A model generated the notes under the pieces. It was not told where the DNA came from and did not search any database. It saw nothing but the letters and a program-made list of their open reading frames with translations. Positions 41,709-49,909 of a DNA stretch of 64,000 nt are shown here, piece by piece. This stretch comes from an uncultured Ruminococcus sp. (GTDB lineage: Bacteria; Bacillota; Clostridia; Oscillospirales; Acutalibacteraceae). A program made the position numbers and the translations under genes. The DNA is taken from contig CACYTI010000007.1 of NCBI GenBank assembly GCA_902777275.1, positions 1 to 64,000 of the forward strand. Reading direction: 5' to 3'. Within the stretch, counting starts at the first letter, position 1; each line of letters begins with the position of its first letter.

Positions 41709-44329
41709 TCTATAATAGAATTATACATATCATATTTTATTTTTATTCTGTCAAGCTTTTCGAGCATTGGATCAGCCAAAAAGAACAGGAAAACCGCTGT
41801 TGACGCGCCGTGGATCATGTCGAACGGCAAGCCCTGCGCCATAAACGCCAAAACGGATTCATAGCTCACGAGCGTGCGCGACAGAATAAGCGAGGAAAAA
41901 TTCATTATTCCTCCGTAAACCGCCACTGTCATTACAAAGCCGTACACACACAGAACCGCTTTGTTTTGCAGAAAGAAGCCTCTGCCGAGCAATAACCCCG
42001 AGATAAAGCCGATTATGCCCGCCGCGAACATCTGCCACGGCGTCCACGCGCCCTGCCCGAAAAAAATATTTGACACTAACATTGACACCGCTCCTATCAC
42101 AAAGCCCGTTTCACTTCCGAACGCCGCGCCGCAGATCATAACGAGCGCTAAAACAGGCTTGACTTGCGGAAGCGCGGCAAAGGCTGAGCGCCCCGCGATG
42201 GTTATCGCACACATCACCGCGATGAGCACAAGCTCGCGCGCCTGCGGCTTTCTGCCCTCGAACATCAAAAAGAACGGAACCATTGCTTCAAGAATTATCA
42301 GCAGCGAGATGAAAATATATTTTTGATCCTGCAAAAACACCACTCCCGCGTAAATCGTGAACGGAATAAGCAGCGCTGTGACAACGGCTGCCGCGACGAT
42401 CGCTTTTGCGGGCTTTTGATTTTTGTATGCCTTTGGCTTTATCCGTCGCGTTTTTGTGCCGAATGCGACCATGAGGAGCACAACTGCAATTGCGATAAAA
42501 GAATAATTTGCCCAAATCGGAAGCGTTTCAGTCTTTAAAAACGGAAGCGCGTTCAGATTCACTAAAATACCGAATAACAGCATAACCGCGCCTGATGCTC
42601 CGCAAAGCCTTTTCCAAAGCGGCAGCTTTTTTTTTGACTTTTCGGGTATTTTTTTGTGAACCGCTGTCGCAGCTTTCGGTTTATTCAAAGGGATATCGGG
42701 CGGAAGCTCCCCCGTGCAGCAGAAAATCACGTCCTCAGCCGTTATCGCGCCGGGGATAATTTTTGCCGCCATTCGCGTTGCCGAGGTCACATAAAAGCTG
42801 TTTGAGCCGAAGAATTCTCTCGGCGTACCGCCCGCGATAAGCTCGCCGTTGAACATCATAAGGCAGCGGTGGCAGTATTTCGCGCAAAACTCGGTGTCGT
42901 GGCTAATCATCACCACAGCTGCGCCGTTTTTTACAAGACTGTTGATTATTATTGCGAACTCTGCCTTGAAATGCGCGTCAAGCCCTTTTGTCGGCTCGTC
43001 AAGCAGCAGAATATCCGGAGACAGCAGAAGCAGCTTGGCGAGCGCCGCCTTTTGCATTTCTCCGCCTGACAAATCAAAAGGGTGCCTTTCGGTCAAATCC
43101 TCAAGCTGACATAGCTCTATTACCGATTGAAGCCGAAGCTCCCGTTCCCCCTGCGGAAAATTCGCGTTGATCAGGGCGTTTTCAAGAGTCTGAGCCACGG
43201 TGGAGCCGTCAAAAAGCACCTGCGGATTTTGCGGCATAGTAAGGCATAATTCGTTATTAGAAATATATTTTCCACTGTACGGCTTGTTTGTGCCGTTCAG
43301 CAGAGAGATCAGAGTGCTTTTGCCCGTGCCGTTGCCGCCCAGAACCGCTAAAAACTCGCCCTTTTTCACAGTCAGGCTAAGACTCTTTATAACGTCGGGA
43401 GAGTTCTTTTCATATCTGAACCACACGTTTTTCAGCTCAACAGCCGTTTCTCCGGCAGGCGGGATTTTCTCGGGCGGAAGCGCGACAAGCTCGTTCGTTT
43501 TGGAAAAGTGCCCAAGCCATTCCCTGCCCTGAGCGATGGTAACGGGACAGGGCGCGCCGTCTTTATCGACCGCGTCCCATATCCGCATAGGAGAAGGCAG
43601 CGAGTAAAAGCAGCCGCTTTTTGCTTTTTTCAGGTTTGCGCCGGTGTTTTGCGGCGTGTCGTCCGAGATTATCGCGCCGTTTTCGATCACAATGACTCGG
43701 TCGCTTACGGGGATAATTTCCTCAAGGCGGTGCTCGGTTATGATTACCGTCACCCCGAGCTCACGGTTGATTTTTGCTACGCAGGCGAGGAAATCCGCCG
43801 CCGCGATCGGGTCAAGCTGAGAAGTCGGCTCGTCAAGAATGAGAAGCTCCGGCTGCATTGCAGTGACAGAGGCGAGGTTAAGCAGCTGCTTTTGACCGCC
43901 CGAAAGTTGAGATACGCTCGACTCGAACATCTGCTGAATTCCGAAAAACGACGCCGTTTCAGCCGTTCTTCGGCGAATCACATCCTGCGGCAGCCCGAGA
44001 TTTTCCAAGCCGAAGGAAAGCTCGTGCCACACCTTGTCGGTCACTATCTGGTTTTCGGGCGACTGCTGAACAAAGCCGATTTTTTCGCTCTGCTCTCTCA
44101 TGTCAAGAGATTTTATGTCCTGTCCGTTAAACAGCACTCTCCCCTGCCCTGTGCCGTGCGGAGTGAGCGCGGGCTTTAAATGGCGCAGCAGAGTGCTTTT
44201 TCCGCTGCCCGAAACGCCGCACAGGGTCACAAATTCGCCGTTCCTGATTCGGATGTTTATATTTTTTAAAACGTCGCTGTCGCTTTGGGGATAGCAAAAG
44301 CTTAGATTCTCGATCGCAAGCATTTCCAT
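41705..44329 (-). CDS. ECF transporter fusion: ATPase-ATPase-S-component
   Basis: 874 residues. Two complete ABC ATPases: Walker A GVSGSGKST (38-46), LSGGQ (142-146), DEPT (166-169); second copy GGNGTGKST (331-339), LSGGE (420-424), DEPT (444-447). After a linker (about 530-575) come roughly eight hydrophobic helices (580-874). The final five or six read as an ECF S-component (ALPQVKPVLALVMICGAAFG, GWTPW-like loop GAWTPWQM). Normally EcfA, EcfA' and the substrate-binding S protein are separate. With EcfT encoded immediately upstream this is a dedicated importer. The riboswitch and the DUF4430/toroid genes in the same operon point to cobalamin as cargo (CbrT-like role). The start has GGAGGGG before it; the gene overlaps ecfT by 28 bases. 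Confidence 0.88.
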   Translation of the reverse strand: MEMLAIENLSFCYPQSDSDVLKNINIRIRNGEFVTLCGVSGSGKSTLLRHLKPALTPHGTGQGRVLFNGQDIKSLDMREQSEKIGFVQQSPENQIVTDKVWHELSFGLENLGLPQDVIRRRTAETASFFGIQQMFESSVSQLSGGQKQLLNLASVTAMQPELLILDEPTSQLDPIAAADFLACVAKINRELGVTVIITEHRLEEIIPVSDRVIVIENGAIISDDTPQNTGANLKKAKSGCFYSLPSPMRIWDAVDKDGAPCPVTIAQGREWLGHFSKTNELVALPPEKIPPAGETAVELKNVWFRYEKNSPDVIKSLSLTVKKGEFLAVLGGNGTGKSTLISLLNGTNKPYSGKYISNNELCLTMPQNPQVLFDGSTVAQTLENALINANFPQGERELRLQSVIELCQLEDLTERHPFDLSGGEMQKAALAKLLLLSPDILLLDEPTKGLDAHFKAEFAIIINSLVKNGAAVVMISHDTEFCAKYCHRCLMMFNGELIAGGTPREFFGSNSFYVTSATRMAAKIIPGAITAEDVIFCCTGELPPDIPLNKPKAATAVHKKIPEKSKKKLPLWKRLCGASGAVMLLFGILVNLNALPFLKTETLPIWANYSFIAIAVVLLMVAFGTKTRRIKPKAYKNQKPAKAIVAAAVVTALLIPFTIYAGVVFLQDQKYIFISLLIILEAMVPFFLMFEGRKPQARELVLIAVMCAITIAGRSAFAALPQVKPVLALVMICGAAFGSETGFVIGAVSMLVSNIFFGQGAWTPWQMFAAGIIGFISGLLLGRGFFLQNKAVLCVYGFVMTVAVYGGIMNFSSLILSRTLVSYESVLAFMAQGLPFDMIHGASTAVFLFFLADPMLEKLDRIKIKYDMYNSIIE

Positions 44330-45207
44330 TTTATCCCCTCCGAAACATTGATAATCAGCGGCGTAAGCAGCAGCAAGGCATAAACGCAGTAAAAAATTAC
44401 GGGAAACACGCCCGTAAGCTCGCCCTTTAACGACGGAAAATATCTGAATTTGAGTTGTCCGCCGAACAGCAAAGCGCAGAGCGCGACGGTTTCAGATACA
44501 ATAACCGAAAGCGCTGCGGCGTCGCTCCTATGAAAACTGAAAAGCGAGAACGCCGTGCGCCCTTTCAGCCCGTATCCGCGGCTTTTCATCGAGTCCGAGG
44601 TTTCTATGGCGTTTTCCATTGACCAACCGATCATAGCCGAAAACACCCCCGACACGGCTTTGAACCGCGCCAATAGTTTGCGGGAAGCTTTTGATCCCGA
44701 CGTTGATGCTCGCGTCATTTGCCGCTGCGCCCTCATTGTTTCTTTGAACCGCATTGTAAAAAGCGGGATAAAGCGCAGCGCCATAGCCAAAATCAAGCTG
44801 AGCGCGGGAGATATTTTCCCAAAAAGAAAAATAATCTTGTCCGAGTTTATAACGGCGTTGAAGGAGCTGAACCACAGCGCCGCCGAGCTGATCACAGCCG
44901 CCGATACAAAGCCGTAAAGTATTGATTCCAGCGTCAGCGGATTGCCCCACGGCAGATAGCACAGCACTGTCGCTCCCCTGTGATTTACAAGCGGATTGAT
45001 GATAATTATAAACAAAGAAGCCGGAAGCAGGAATTTAAGGCTCAGCGACACGGCTTTTTTTCCGTTCAGATACAGCGCGTTTGCAAGAGCGCAGAGCAGA
45101 CCTATCGCAACGCAAACGGGCTGAGTTATTAAAAATGAAAATGTGATCGCAGCCGCGAAGAACAGAAAGCTCACAAGCGGATGTGTTTTTGAAAACGAAT
45201 CTCTCAT
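44302..45207 (-). CDS. ecfT: ECF transporter transmembrane subunit EcfT
   Basis: 301 residues, about six hydrophobic helices. EcfT motifs are visible: the coupling-helix region RFIPLFTMRFKETMRAQRQM and the second short motif SMKSRGYG, where the Ala/Ser-Arg-Gly triplets contact the ATPases. It joins the S-component to the ATPase pair. The start is ATG 45207, one base after the stop of the DUF4430 gene; an upstream in-frame ATG at 45234 is possible. Part of the five-gene riboswitch operon. Confidence 0.9.
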   Translation of the reverse strand: MRDSFSKTHPLVSFLFFAAAITFSFLITQPVCVAIGLLCALANALYLNGKKAVSLSLKFLLPASLFIIIINPLVNHRGATVLCYLPWGNPLTLESILYGFVSAAVISSAALWFSSFNAVINSDKIIFLFGKISPALSLILAMALRFIPLFTMRFKETMRAQRQMTRASTSGSKASRKLLARFKAVSGVFSAMIGWSMENAIETSDSMKSRGYGLKGRTAFSLFSFHRSDAAALSVIVSETVALCALLFGGQLKFRYFPSLKGELTGVFPVIFYCVYALLLLTPLIINVSEGIKWKCLRSRI

Positions 45208-45208
45208 A

Positions 45209-46087
45209 TCAGTTATATTTGATGTTGTCTCCACCGATATCCCTGCCCAAATCGCAGGTGTACAGCCATTCTATTTTATCGCCGTCGTGAACGGTGTACC
45301 GCGAACACCCGTAATTCGGAAAAACGCCGTTGACCCTGTACATCCAGCCCGAGCCGGAGCCGCAGTCAAACTCGTAAAGATTGCCGATTCCCTCGATGTA
45401 AGCGGTGTTGTATAAGGGTGTGGTGGTGTATTCCATATGTATATTATTCCGTACGCAAACGCGGCTCAGTATGTCAAAAACGTTTTCTCCCTCGGTGAAT
45501 TTTTCGGTCGTCACGCTTAGAATCACCCCGTCTGAGGGTATCACCTCGGCAACGTCATCGTCAAGCTCGTCAATGCGCGCGAGGGCGGTAGAACAGGATA
45601 TTGAAACAGTGCAGGTTTTCTCGGTTGAAACGGTCGTTTTCTCCTGAGGCTTCGGCTTTGTCGCGGGCTGTGCCGAGGTCGGAGCGGGAGAGGTTTTTGG
45701 AGGATCGGTCGCCTTTTGTTCCGCCGCGCGGGTTCCGGCTTCGGACTTTTCGGGAGTTTGATTACCCAGAGACGGATTTGCCGCCTGATTTACCGTCGCT
45801 TTAGATGAAACCGACGTTGCAGGAGCTGTGGAACCGACTGCGGTCGAAGCAGCAGGAGAAGCCGTTGATGATAATTGTCCGGAGGCAGCCTGAGAGGTTT
45901 TTTCCGCTGCGCCGTTTGCCGCAGCGGAAGTGTAAATTTCTTTTTTAGAATTAACCGCAGACTGCGTCTGTTGCTCAAGCGTGCTTTTTGAAAGGCTTCC
46001 GCCGCATAAAAACGCTATGACAAGAGCCGCTATGACAGCCGCTGAAATTCCGATAATCAGTTTGTGTTTTTTAATAAACGGGATCAT
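45209..46087 (-). CDS. Membrane-anchored DUF4430 (transcobalamin-like) protein
   Basis: 292 residues. One N-terminal transmembrane anchor (about 8-28) is followed by a long Ser/Ala/Thr/Pro linker (about 35-155), suited to reach through the wall. The C-terminal DUF4430 domain (about 160-290) contains GENVFDILSRVC, GSGSGWMYRVNGVFPN and the final YTVHDGDKIEWLYT. DUF4430 is the bacterial relative of the beta-domain of intrinsic factor and transcobalamin. There is no dockerin: this copy is the membrane-tethered member. The start is ATG 46087 with GAGGAA. It is 10 bases after the toroid gene and 1 base before ecfT, so it is probably the hand-over protein between capture and import. Confidence 0.88.
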   Translation of the reverse strand: MIPFIKKHKLIIGISAAVIAALVIAFLCGGSLSKSTLEQQTQSAVNSKKEIYTSAAANGAAEKTSQAASGQLSSTASPAASTAVGSTAPATSVSSKATVNQAANPSLGNQTPEKSEAGTRAAEQKATDPPKTSPAPTSAQPATKPKPQEKTTVSTEKTCTVSISCSTALARIDELDDDVAEVIPSDGVILSVTTEKFTEGENVFDILSRVCVRNNIHMEYTTTPLYNTAYIEGIGNLYEFDCGSGSGWMYRVNGVFPNYGCSRYTVHDGDKIEWLYTCDLGRDIGGDNIKYN

Positions 46088-46097
46088 AACTATTCCT

Positions 46098-47255
46098 CTA
46101 TTGAGCGAGCAGCTTTTGCAGCAGAGTAACGTCTCCGATATCGACCTGTCCGTTTTCATTCAGGTCAGCGAGCTTTTTTTGCGAAGTGCTCAGCGGAGAG
46201 TCAAATTCGGCAAGAAAACGCTGCAAATATGTTGCGTCGTTTATAGTCAGATATCTGTCGCCGTCAACGTCGTACACCGCAAGGTTTTTGATATCGGTCA
46301 TATCATACAGGAATTTTTGATTGTTTTTAAGCCTTTTAAAAGCTGTCATTGCATAAAAAACCTGTTCGGTTGCCATTTGGTTATAGCCCGCTCCCGATTC
46401 GTGCTCAAAGCCGTTCGGTACAGAGAACTTCATTACGGTATCCCACAGGGAAACGCCGCCTGAGACAAACCGTTCGTCGGTTTCGCAGTTAATGCCCAAA
46501 GCGCACAGCGCGGTAATGACCTGAGCGCAGCTTTCGGGATTAAAGCCGGCGCTTTCGTTTTGCATTGCAGCAAGCCTGTTGACGGCGCGGTCAACAGCGG
46601 ATCGAACTTCTTCGCCGTAAAAGCGGTAGGGCGCCAGCGCCTGCAAAGCCATGCCTGTCATATCGGGATCGGAAACGTCACCGTTCATGCTCCAGCCGCC
46701 GTCGGGACATTGATTATCTATTATAGCCGAAATCAGATTTTCGCGCGTCACTTGGTTTTCGCCGCTGTTATTTTCGGGAATGGGATAGTTATGGGAATCC
46801 AAGGCTATCAGCGCCCAAATAACGCCGTTCAAGCCCTGAGCCGACACGTAATCGTAATCGGATAGCGGCGCGAGCAAATCATAGCCTTCAACATCATCGG
46901 CTGTTTTTCCGATTGAAGCCAAAGCTAAAATAACGCGCGAGTTCTCGGTCGATTTGCGGCGGTGCAGCTTGTCCGAGCCGACCGCCTTAACGTATTCGCA
47001 AACCGTGTTATAATACTCTGTTTTTTCGGCGTCATCAAGAAGCTCTCCGCGCGACAGCCCAATAACTCTCCATTCGCCGCCGATCGAGCCGACCTGCATC
47101 GGGAGCGTTTTTAGATGTTCGGCGGTGCCGCTGTATTTTTCATTAAAAGCTTCCCGCGACAGCGCAGAGGCGTGTCCGACCGAGCCGAACAAAGTCAATG
47201 TGCAAAGCAGCAGGCACAGCGCGGTATATCGCAAAGAACGGCGGTTAAGACCCAT
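46098..47255 (-). CDS. Secreted alpha/alpha-toroid protein with C-terminal dockerin
   Basis: 385 residues. A signal peptide (about 1-32) precedes an all-helical domain (35-320) of the prenyltransferase/squalene-cyclase repeat type. Repeats read VGSIGGEWRVIGLSRG, NGVIWALIALDS, NQCPDGGWSMNGDVSDPDMTGMALQAL and SAGFNPESCAQVITALCALGI. The alpha domain of human intrinsic factor and transcobalamin has the same alpha6/alpha6 toroid fold. A type I dockerin ends the protein (about 326-385), with two calcium loops: VDGDRYLTINDATYL and LNENGQVDIGDVTLL. It lies between the two DUF4430 genes. My reading is a B12-binding alpha subunit; a generic structural toroid is the alternative. Confidence 0.85.
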   Translation of the reverse strand: MGLNRRSLRYTALCLLLCTLTLFGSVGHASALSREAFNEKYSGTAEHLKTLPMQVGSIGGEWRVIGLSRGELLDDAEKTEYYNTVCEYVKAVGSDKLHRRKSTENSRVILALASIGKTADDVEGYDLLAPLSDYDYVSAQGLNGVIWALIALDSHNYPIPENNSGENQVTRENLISAIIDNQCPDGGWSMNGDVSDPDMTGMALQALAPYRFYGEEVRSAVDRAVNRLAAMQNESAGFNPESCAQVITALCALGINCETDERFVSGGVSLWDTVMKFSVPNGFEHESGAGYNQMATEQVFYAMTAFKRLKNNQKFLYDMTDIKNLAVYDVDGDRYLTINDATYLQRFLAEFDSPLSTSQKKLADLNENGQVDIGDVTLLQKLLAQ

Positions 47256-47261
47256 ATTTTA

Positions 47262-48248
47262 TCAACCCTTTAAATCATATTCGGCAATGATTCTCTGCAT
47301 TTGAGTTGCGTCGTTGATATCGACTTTTCCGTTGCCGTCAACGTCGGCAACAGCAAGCTGTGACTCGCTGAGAGTTTCAAACTCGCAGAGGCAGCGCTGC
47401 AAAAATGTTACGTCTTCTATCTCAACCTCGCCGCTGCCGTTGAAATCTCCCAAAACGGGAACGAATTTCACGTTTACGGTATAAACCGTTTCATCGGCTA
47501 TGCCGACCCAGCTGTTCATCGTAGGCCACGCCGGATTGCCTACTCCGATGTAAAGCACGTCGCCGTCGCTCACCTCAACCGGCAGGCTCTTTTTAAGCTC
47601 GGTTCCGTTTACCTCGGGCTGATACTCGTTTTTATAAACCCTGACCTGATAATTTTTGTTGTAGGCTTCGGGCGCAAGGGTGATTTCGGCGTTTTCTTTT
47701 GAGATGTTTACCGTGTATTCTGTCTGAGCCGGATCAAACTCCGCCGTGAACGTTCCTCCCGTTGCCGAAAGCGCGTTGAGCGAGGTGTTCAAATCGCCGT
47801 ACAGACTGCCGCAATCCGCGCCCCAGTCATTTGTGTACATCATTACAATTTCGTCGTTAGCCTCAAGACCGCCGTTTTCAACGGTGTAATCTGTGGTTGC
47901 GCTGCTTGTGAACCAGTCGTTCAAAGTCGCCATCCAGCCGCCGCTGCCGTCGTGAGCCATTTCGCTGAGACCGTTGATCGACGAAATGTAGCCGTAGTCC
48001 GATATCTCAAACGGGAAGCCCTTTGATGTGATCGCGTTTTCAATAACCGATTCCATCGAATCAGTTTCCGAAAGCGGCGCCCACTCGTCGATAAGCACGC
48101 CGTCCCAAGCCGCGCCGTCGGCGGTTGAGAATTTGTCGTTCTTTACGACAATGTGAACCATGTCCGAGCTTTCCGCAGACGCGCCCAAAGCGCCCGCGGC
48201 GGATAATACGATACCGAAAGCCAATGTTGTTGAGATGATTTTTTTCAT
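47262..48248 (-). CDS. Secreted DUF4430 protein with beta-sandwich and dockerin
   Basis: 328 residues. Signal peptide (1-25), then a DUF4430-type domain (about 28-145) with DSMESVIENAITSKGF, GGWMATLNDWF and LEANDEIVMMYTNDWG. A cadherin-like beta-sandwich follows (about 150-262), then a dockerin (about 268-328) with calcium loops GDFNGSGEVEIEDV and ADVDGNGKVDINDA. First gene after the cobalamin-type riboswitch. The DUF4430 domain corresponds to the beta-domain of transcobalamin; with the toroid protein next door it could rebuild the two-domain vitamin clamp. The start is ATG 48248 with GGAGG; the frame back to 48284 has no better signal. Confidence 0.85.
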   Translation of the reverse strand: MKKIISTTLAFGIVLSAAGALGASAESSDMVHIVVKNDKFSTADGAAWDGVLIDEWAPLSETDSMESVIENAITSKGFPFEISDYGYISSINGLSEMAHDGSGGWMATLNDWFTSSATTDYTVENGGLEANDEIVMMYTNDWGADCGSLYGDLNTSLNALSATGGTFTAEFDPAQTEYTVNISKENAEITLAPEAYNKNYQVRVYKNEYQPEVNGTELKKSLPVEVSDGDVLYIGVGNPAWPTMNSWVGIADETVYTVNVKFVPVLGDFNGSGEVEIEDVTFLQRCLCEFETLSESQLAVADVDGNGKVDINDATQMQRIIAEYDLKG

Positions 48249-48311
48249 TTGTTCCTCCTGATTTTTCAGACAAATAGCTTCCAAAAAAGCAAAATGCCTT
48301 TCTTTATTTTT

Positions 48312-48377
48312 ATAAAGAAAAGCACATCACAAATAACCGCACGGCAATGCGGTTGTTTTATAATTGTGGTTGTGCTT
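48312..48377 (-). terminator. Attenuator hairpin of the riboswitch
   Basis: On the minus strand a long imperfect stem. AAGCACA with TGTGCTT forms the base (48377-48371 with 48326-48320), AACCGCA with TGCGGTT the top, followed by TTCTTTATTTTTA. It lies between the riboswitch core and the first gene, as in transcription-attenuation control. Confidence 0.7.
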
Positions 48378-48384
48378 CTTCTTA

Positions 48385-48575
48385 TCCAAGAATACAATCC
48401 AAGCCAACGCGGAAGCGACCCGACTCACCCGCAAAAAGCGGATACACGGTAATGAAAGTTGCTGCGGATTCTGACCGCATTCCCTATTACCCGCCCCAAA
48501 GTAGCGGAACGCGAAAGCTGTCGGGAGAACGCCGATTTTTGCGGATGCTCTCCCCTATTAATTTTTCTGTTTGCT
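48385..48575 (-). promoter_or_regulatory. Cobalamin-type riboswitch (variant)
   Basis: Read on the minus strand, the core AATAGGGAAT-GCGGTC-AGAATCCGC-AGCAA (48488-48459) matches the conserved B12-riboswitch block AGGGAA..GGTG.AAATCC..C.GC. It is preceded by a hairpin with GGGAGA/TCTCCC arms and followed by a GC-rich region ending GCGGGTGAGTCGGGTCGC. Some positions differ from the classical consensus (GTCAGAATCC rather than GTGAAAATCC; no CCCGCNACTGT). It may therefore be a class II or divergent adenosylcobalamin aptamer. It controls the DUF4430/toroid/ECF operon, presumably off when B12 is plentiful. Confidence 0.75.
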
Positions 48576-48607
48576 GTTAATCAGTATATCACATACAAAA
48601 GCGCAAG

Positions 48608-49546
48608 TCAACGCCGACGCCCGATTTTTTCAAGCGGAAGCTGAACAAATATGACAGCTGCAAACATTATTGCGCAGCCCAAAATCTGGATCGCCGACAG
48701 GGTTTGATTCTGAGTAAGCCAGCCCATACGGTATGCGGCATAGCCCGCCAAAGCCGAAAAAACCGACTCCATGCTCATTATCATAGCCGCGATAGTCGGA
48801 TTGAAGTTCCGCTGACCGAGGATCTGCAAGGTGTACGCTACGCCGCTCGACATAATTCCCGCGTACAGAACCGGAACAAGTCCGTCCCAAAGCTGTGAAA
48901 GCGTCGGCTGCTCAAAGCAAAAAGCCAATATACCGCTGATTATCGCGCTCACAAAAAACTGAATACACGACAGCAGAACGCCGTTTGTTTTCGGCGCGAA
49001 ATGATCTACAAGCAGAATATGGATAGAGAACAGCACCGCGCAGATCATCACAAGAGAATCGCCCTGCGACAGAGAAAAACTTTCGGTGACGCACAGAAGA
49101 TACATTCCCAACACAGCGGCAGCCGCGCCTATCCAGACGGTAAAGCGGCATTTTCTTCCTATAAAAATACCGATGATCGGCGTAAAGATTATATAGAGCG
49201 TGGTGATAAAGCCCGCCTTGCCGACCGTGGTGTATTTTATTCCGAACTGCTGTACGATTGAAGCCGAGCAGAGCGCGGCGCCGCACAAAATTCCGCCCAA
49301 TGCCGTAAGCTTAACTGGAACCTTTTTAACGGGGATCTCGTCAATGTCCGCCAAAAAGCGCGGGTGATCGTACTTTATCAGCACAATAGGCACAAGCAGC
49401 AGACCGCCGAGCAAATATCGCGACGCGATAAAGGTAAACGCGCCCATGTTATTGTTTCCCATGGATTGAAACACAAAGGCGATGCCCCAAATAACAGCTG
49501 TAAGCGAAAGATATACGCTGCTTCTCAAATTGTTTGATTTTGTCAT
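48608..49546 (-). CDS. EamA-family (DMT) transporter
   Basis: 312 residues with ten predicted membrane helices, in two EamA repeats (about 8-150 and 160-300). The repeats start SVYLSLTAVIWGIAFVFQSMG and SLSQGDSLVMICAVLFSIHILLVDHF; the second contains YAGIMSSGVAYTLQILGQ. DMT carriers move amino acids, metabolites or drugs; the substrate is unknown. It ends 33 bases before the riboswitch region on the same strand. Read-through into the B12 operon would also be subject to the riboswitch. Confidence 0.88.
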   Translation of the reverse strand: MTKSNNLRSSVYLSLTAVIWGIAFVFQSMGNNNMGAFTFIASRYLLGGLLLVPIVLIKYDHPRFLADIDEIPVKKVPVKLTALGGILCGAALCSASIVQQFGIKYTTVGKAGFITTLYIIFTPIIGIFIGRKCRFTVWIGAAAAVLGMYLLCVTESFSLSQGDSLVMICAVLFSIHILLVDHFAPKTNGVLLSCIQFFVSAIISGILAFCFEQPTLSQLWDGLVPVLYAGIMSSGVAYTLQILGQRNFNPTIAAMIMSMESVFSALAGYAAYRMGWLTQNQTLSAIQILGCAIMFAAVIFVQLPLEKIGRRR

Positions 49547-49663
49547 AATCCCACTCCCGATTCAACCAAAGATATTTTAGCACTTTGAAAAGTTGAAATC
49601 AAGTTTTTTTCACCTGATCCCCAGCTCCTCATAAAATGACAACAGGAACACGGAGATGATTTG

Positions 49664-49909
49664 ATGAAAAACAACTGCTGCAAGCTCAGCGAGCTTCCAC
49701 TGATGACCGAGGCCGCAATAACGAGCGTCGAAATTGACAACGCGCTTACAAGGAGAATGGCTCAGCTCGGAATTTCACGGGGTGAGATGATCACGCCTGT
49801 TTTTAAAAGCCCGTTCGGAGATCCCATCGCATACAGCGTAAAGGGCTGCGTGGTCGCGCTGAGAAAATCGGACTGCGAAGCGATAAAAGTCGGCGTTGAG
49901 GTAAAGTGA
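49664..49909 (+). CDS. feoA: Ferrous iron transport protein A
   Basis: 81 residues, SH3-like FeoA. It shows the pattern RRMAQLGISRGEMITPVFKSPFGDPIAYSVKGCVVALRKSDC. FeoA is a small cytoplasmic partner needed for FeoB-dependent Fe(II) uptake. The ATG at 49664 has CGGAG 8 bases upstream. Its stop overlaps the feoB start, so the two are coupled. Confidence 0.93.
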   Translation: MKNNCCKLSELPLMTEAAITSVEIDNALTRRMAQLGISRGEMITPVFKSPFGDPIAYSVKGCVVALRKSDCEAIKVGVEVK

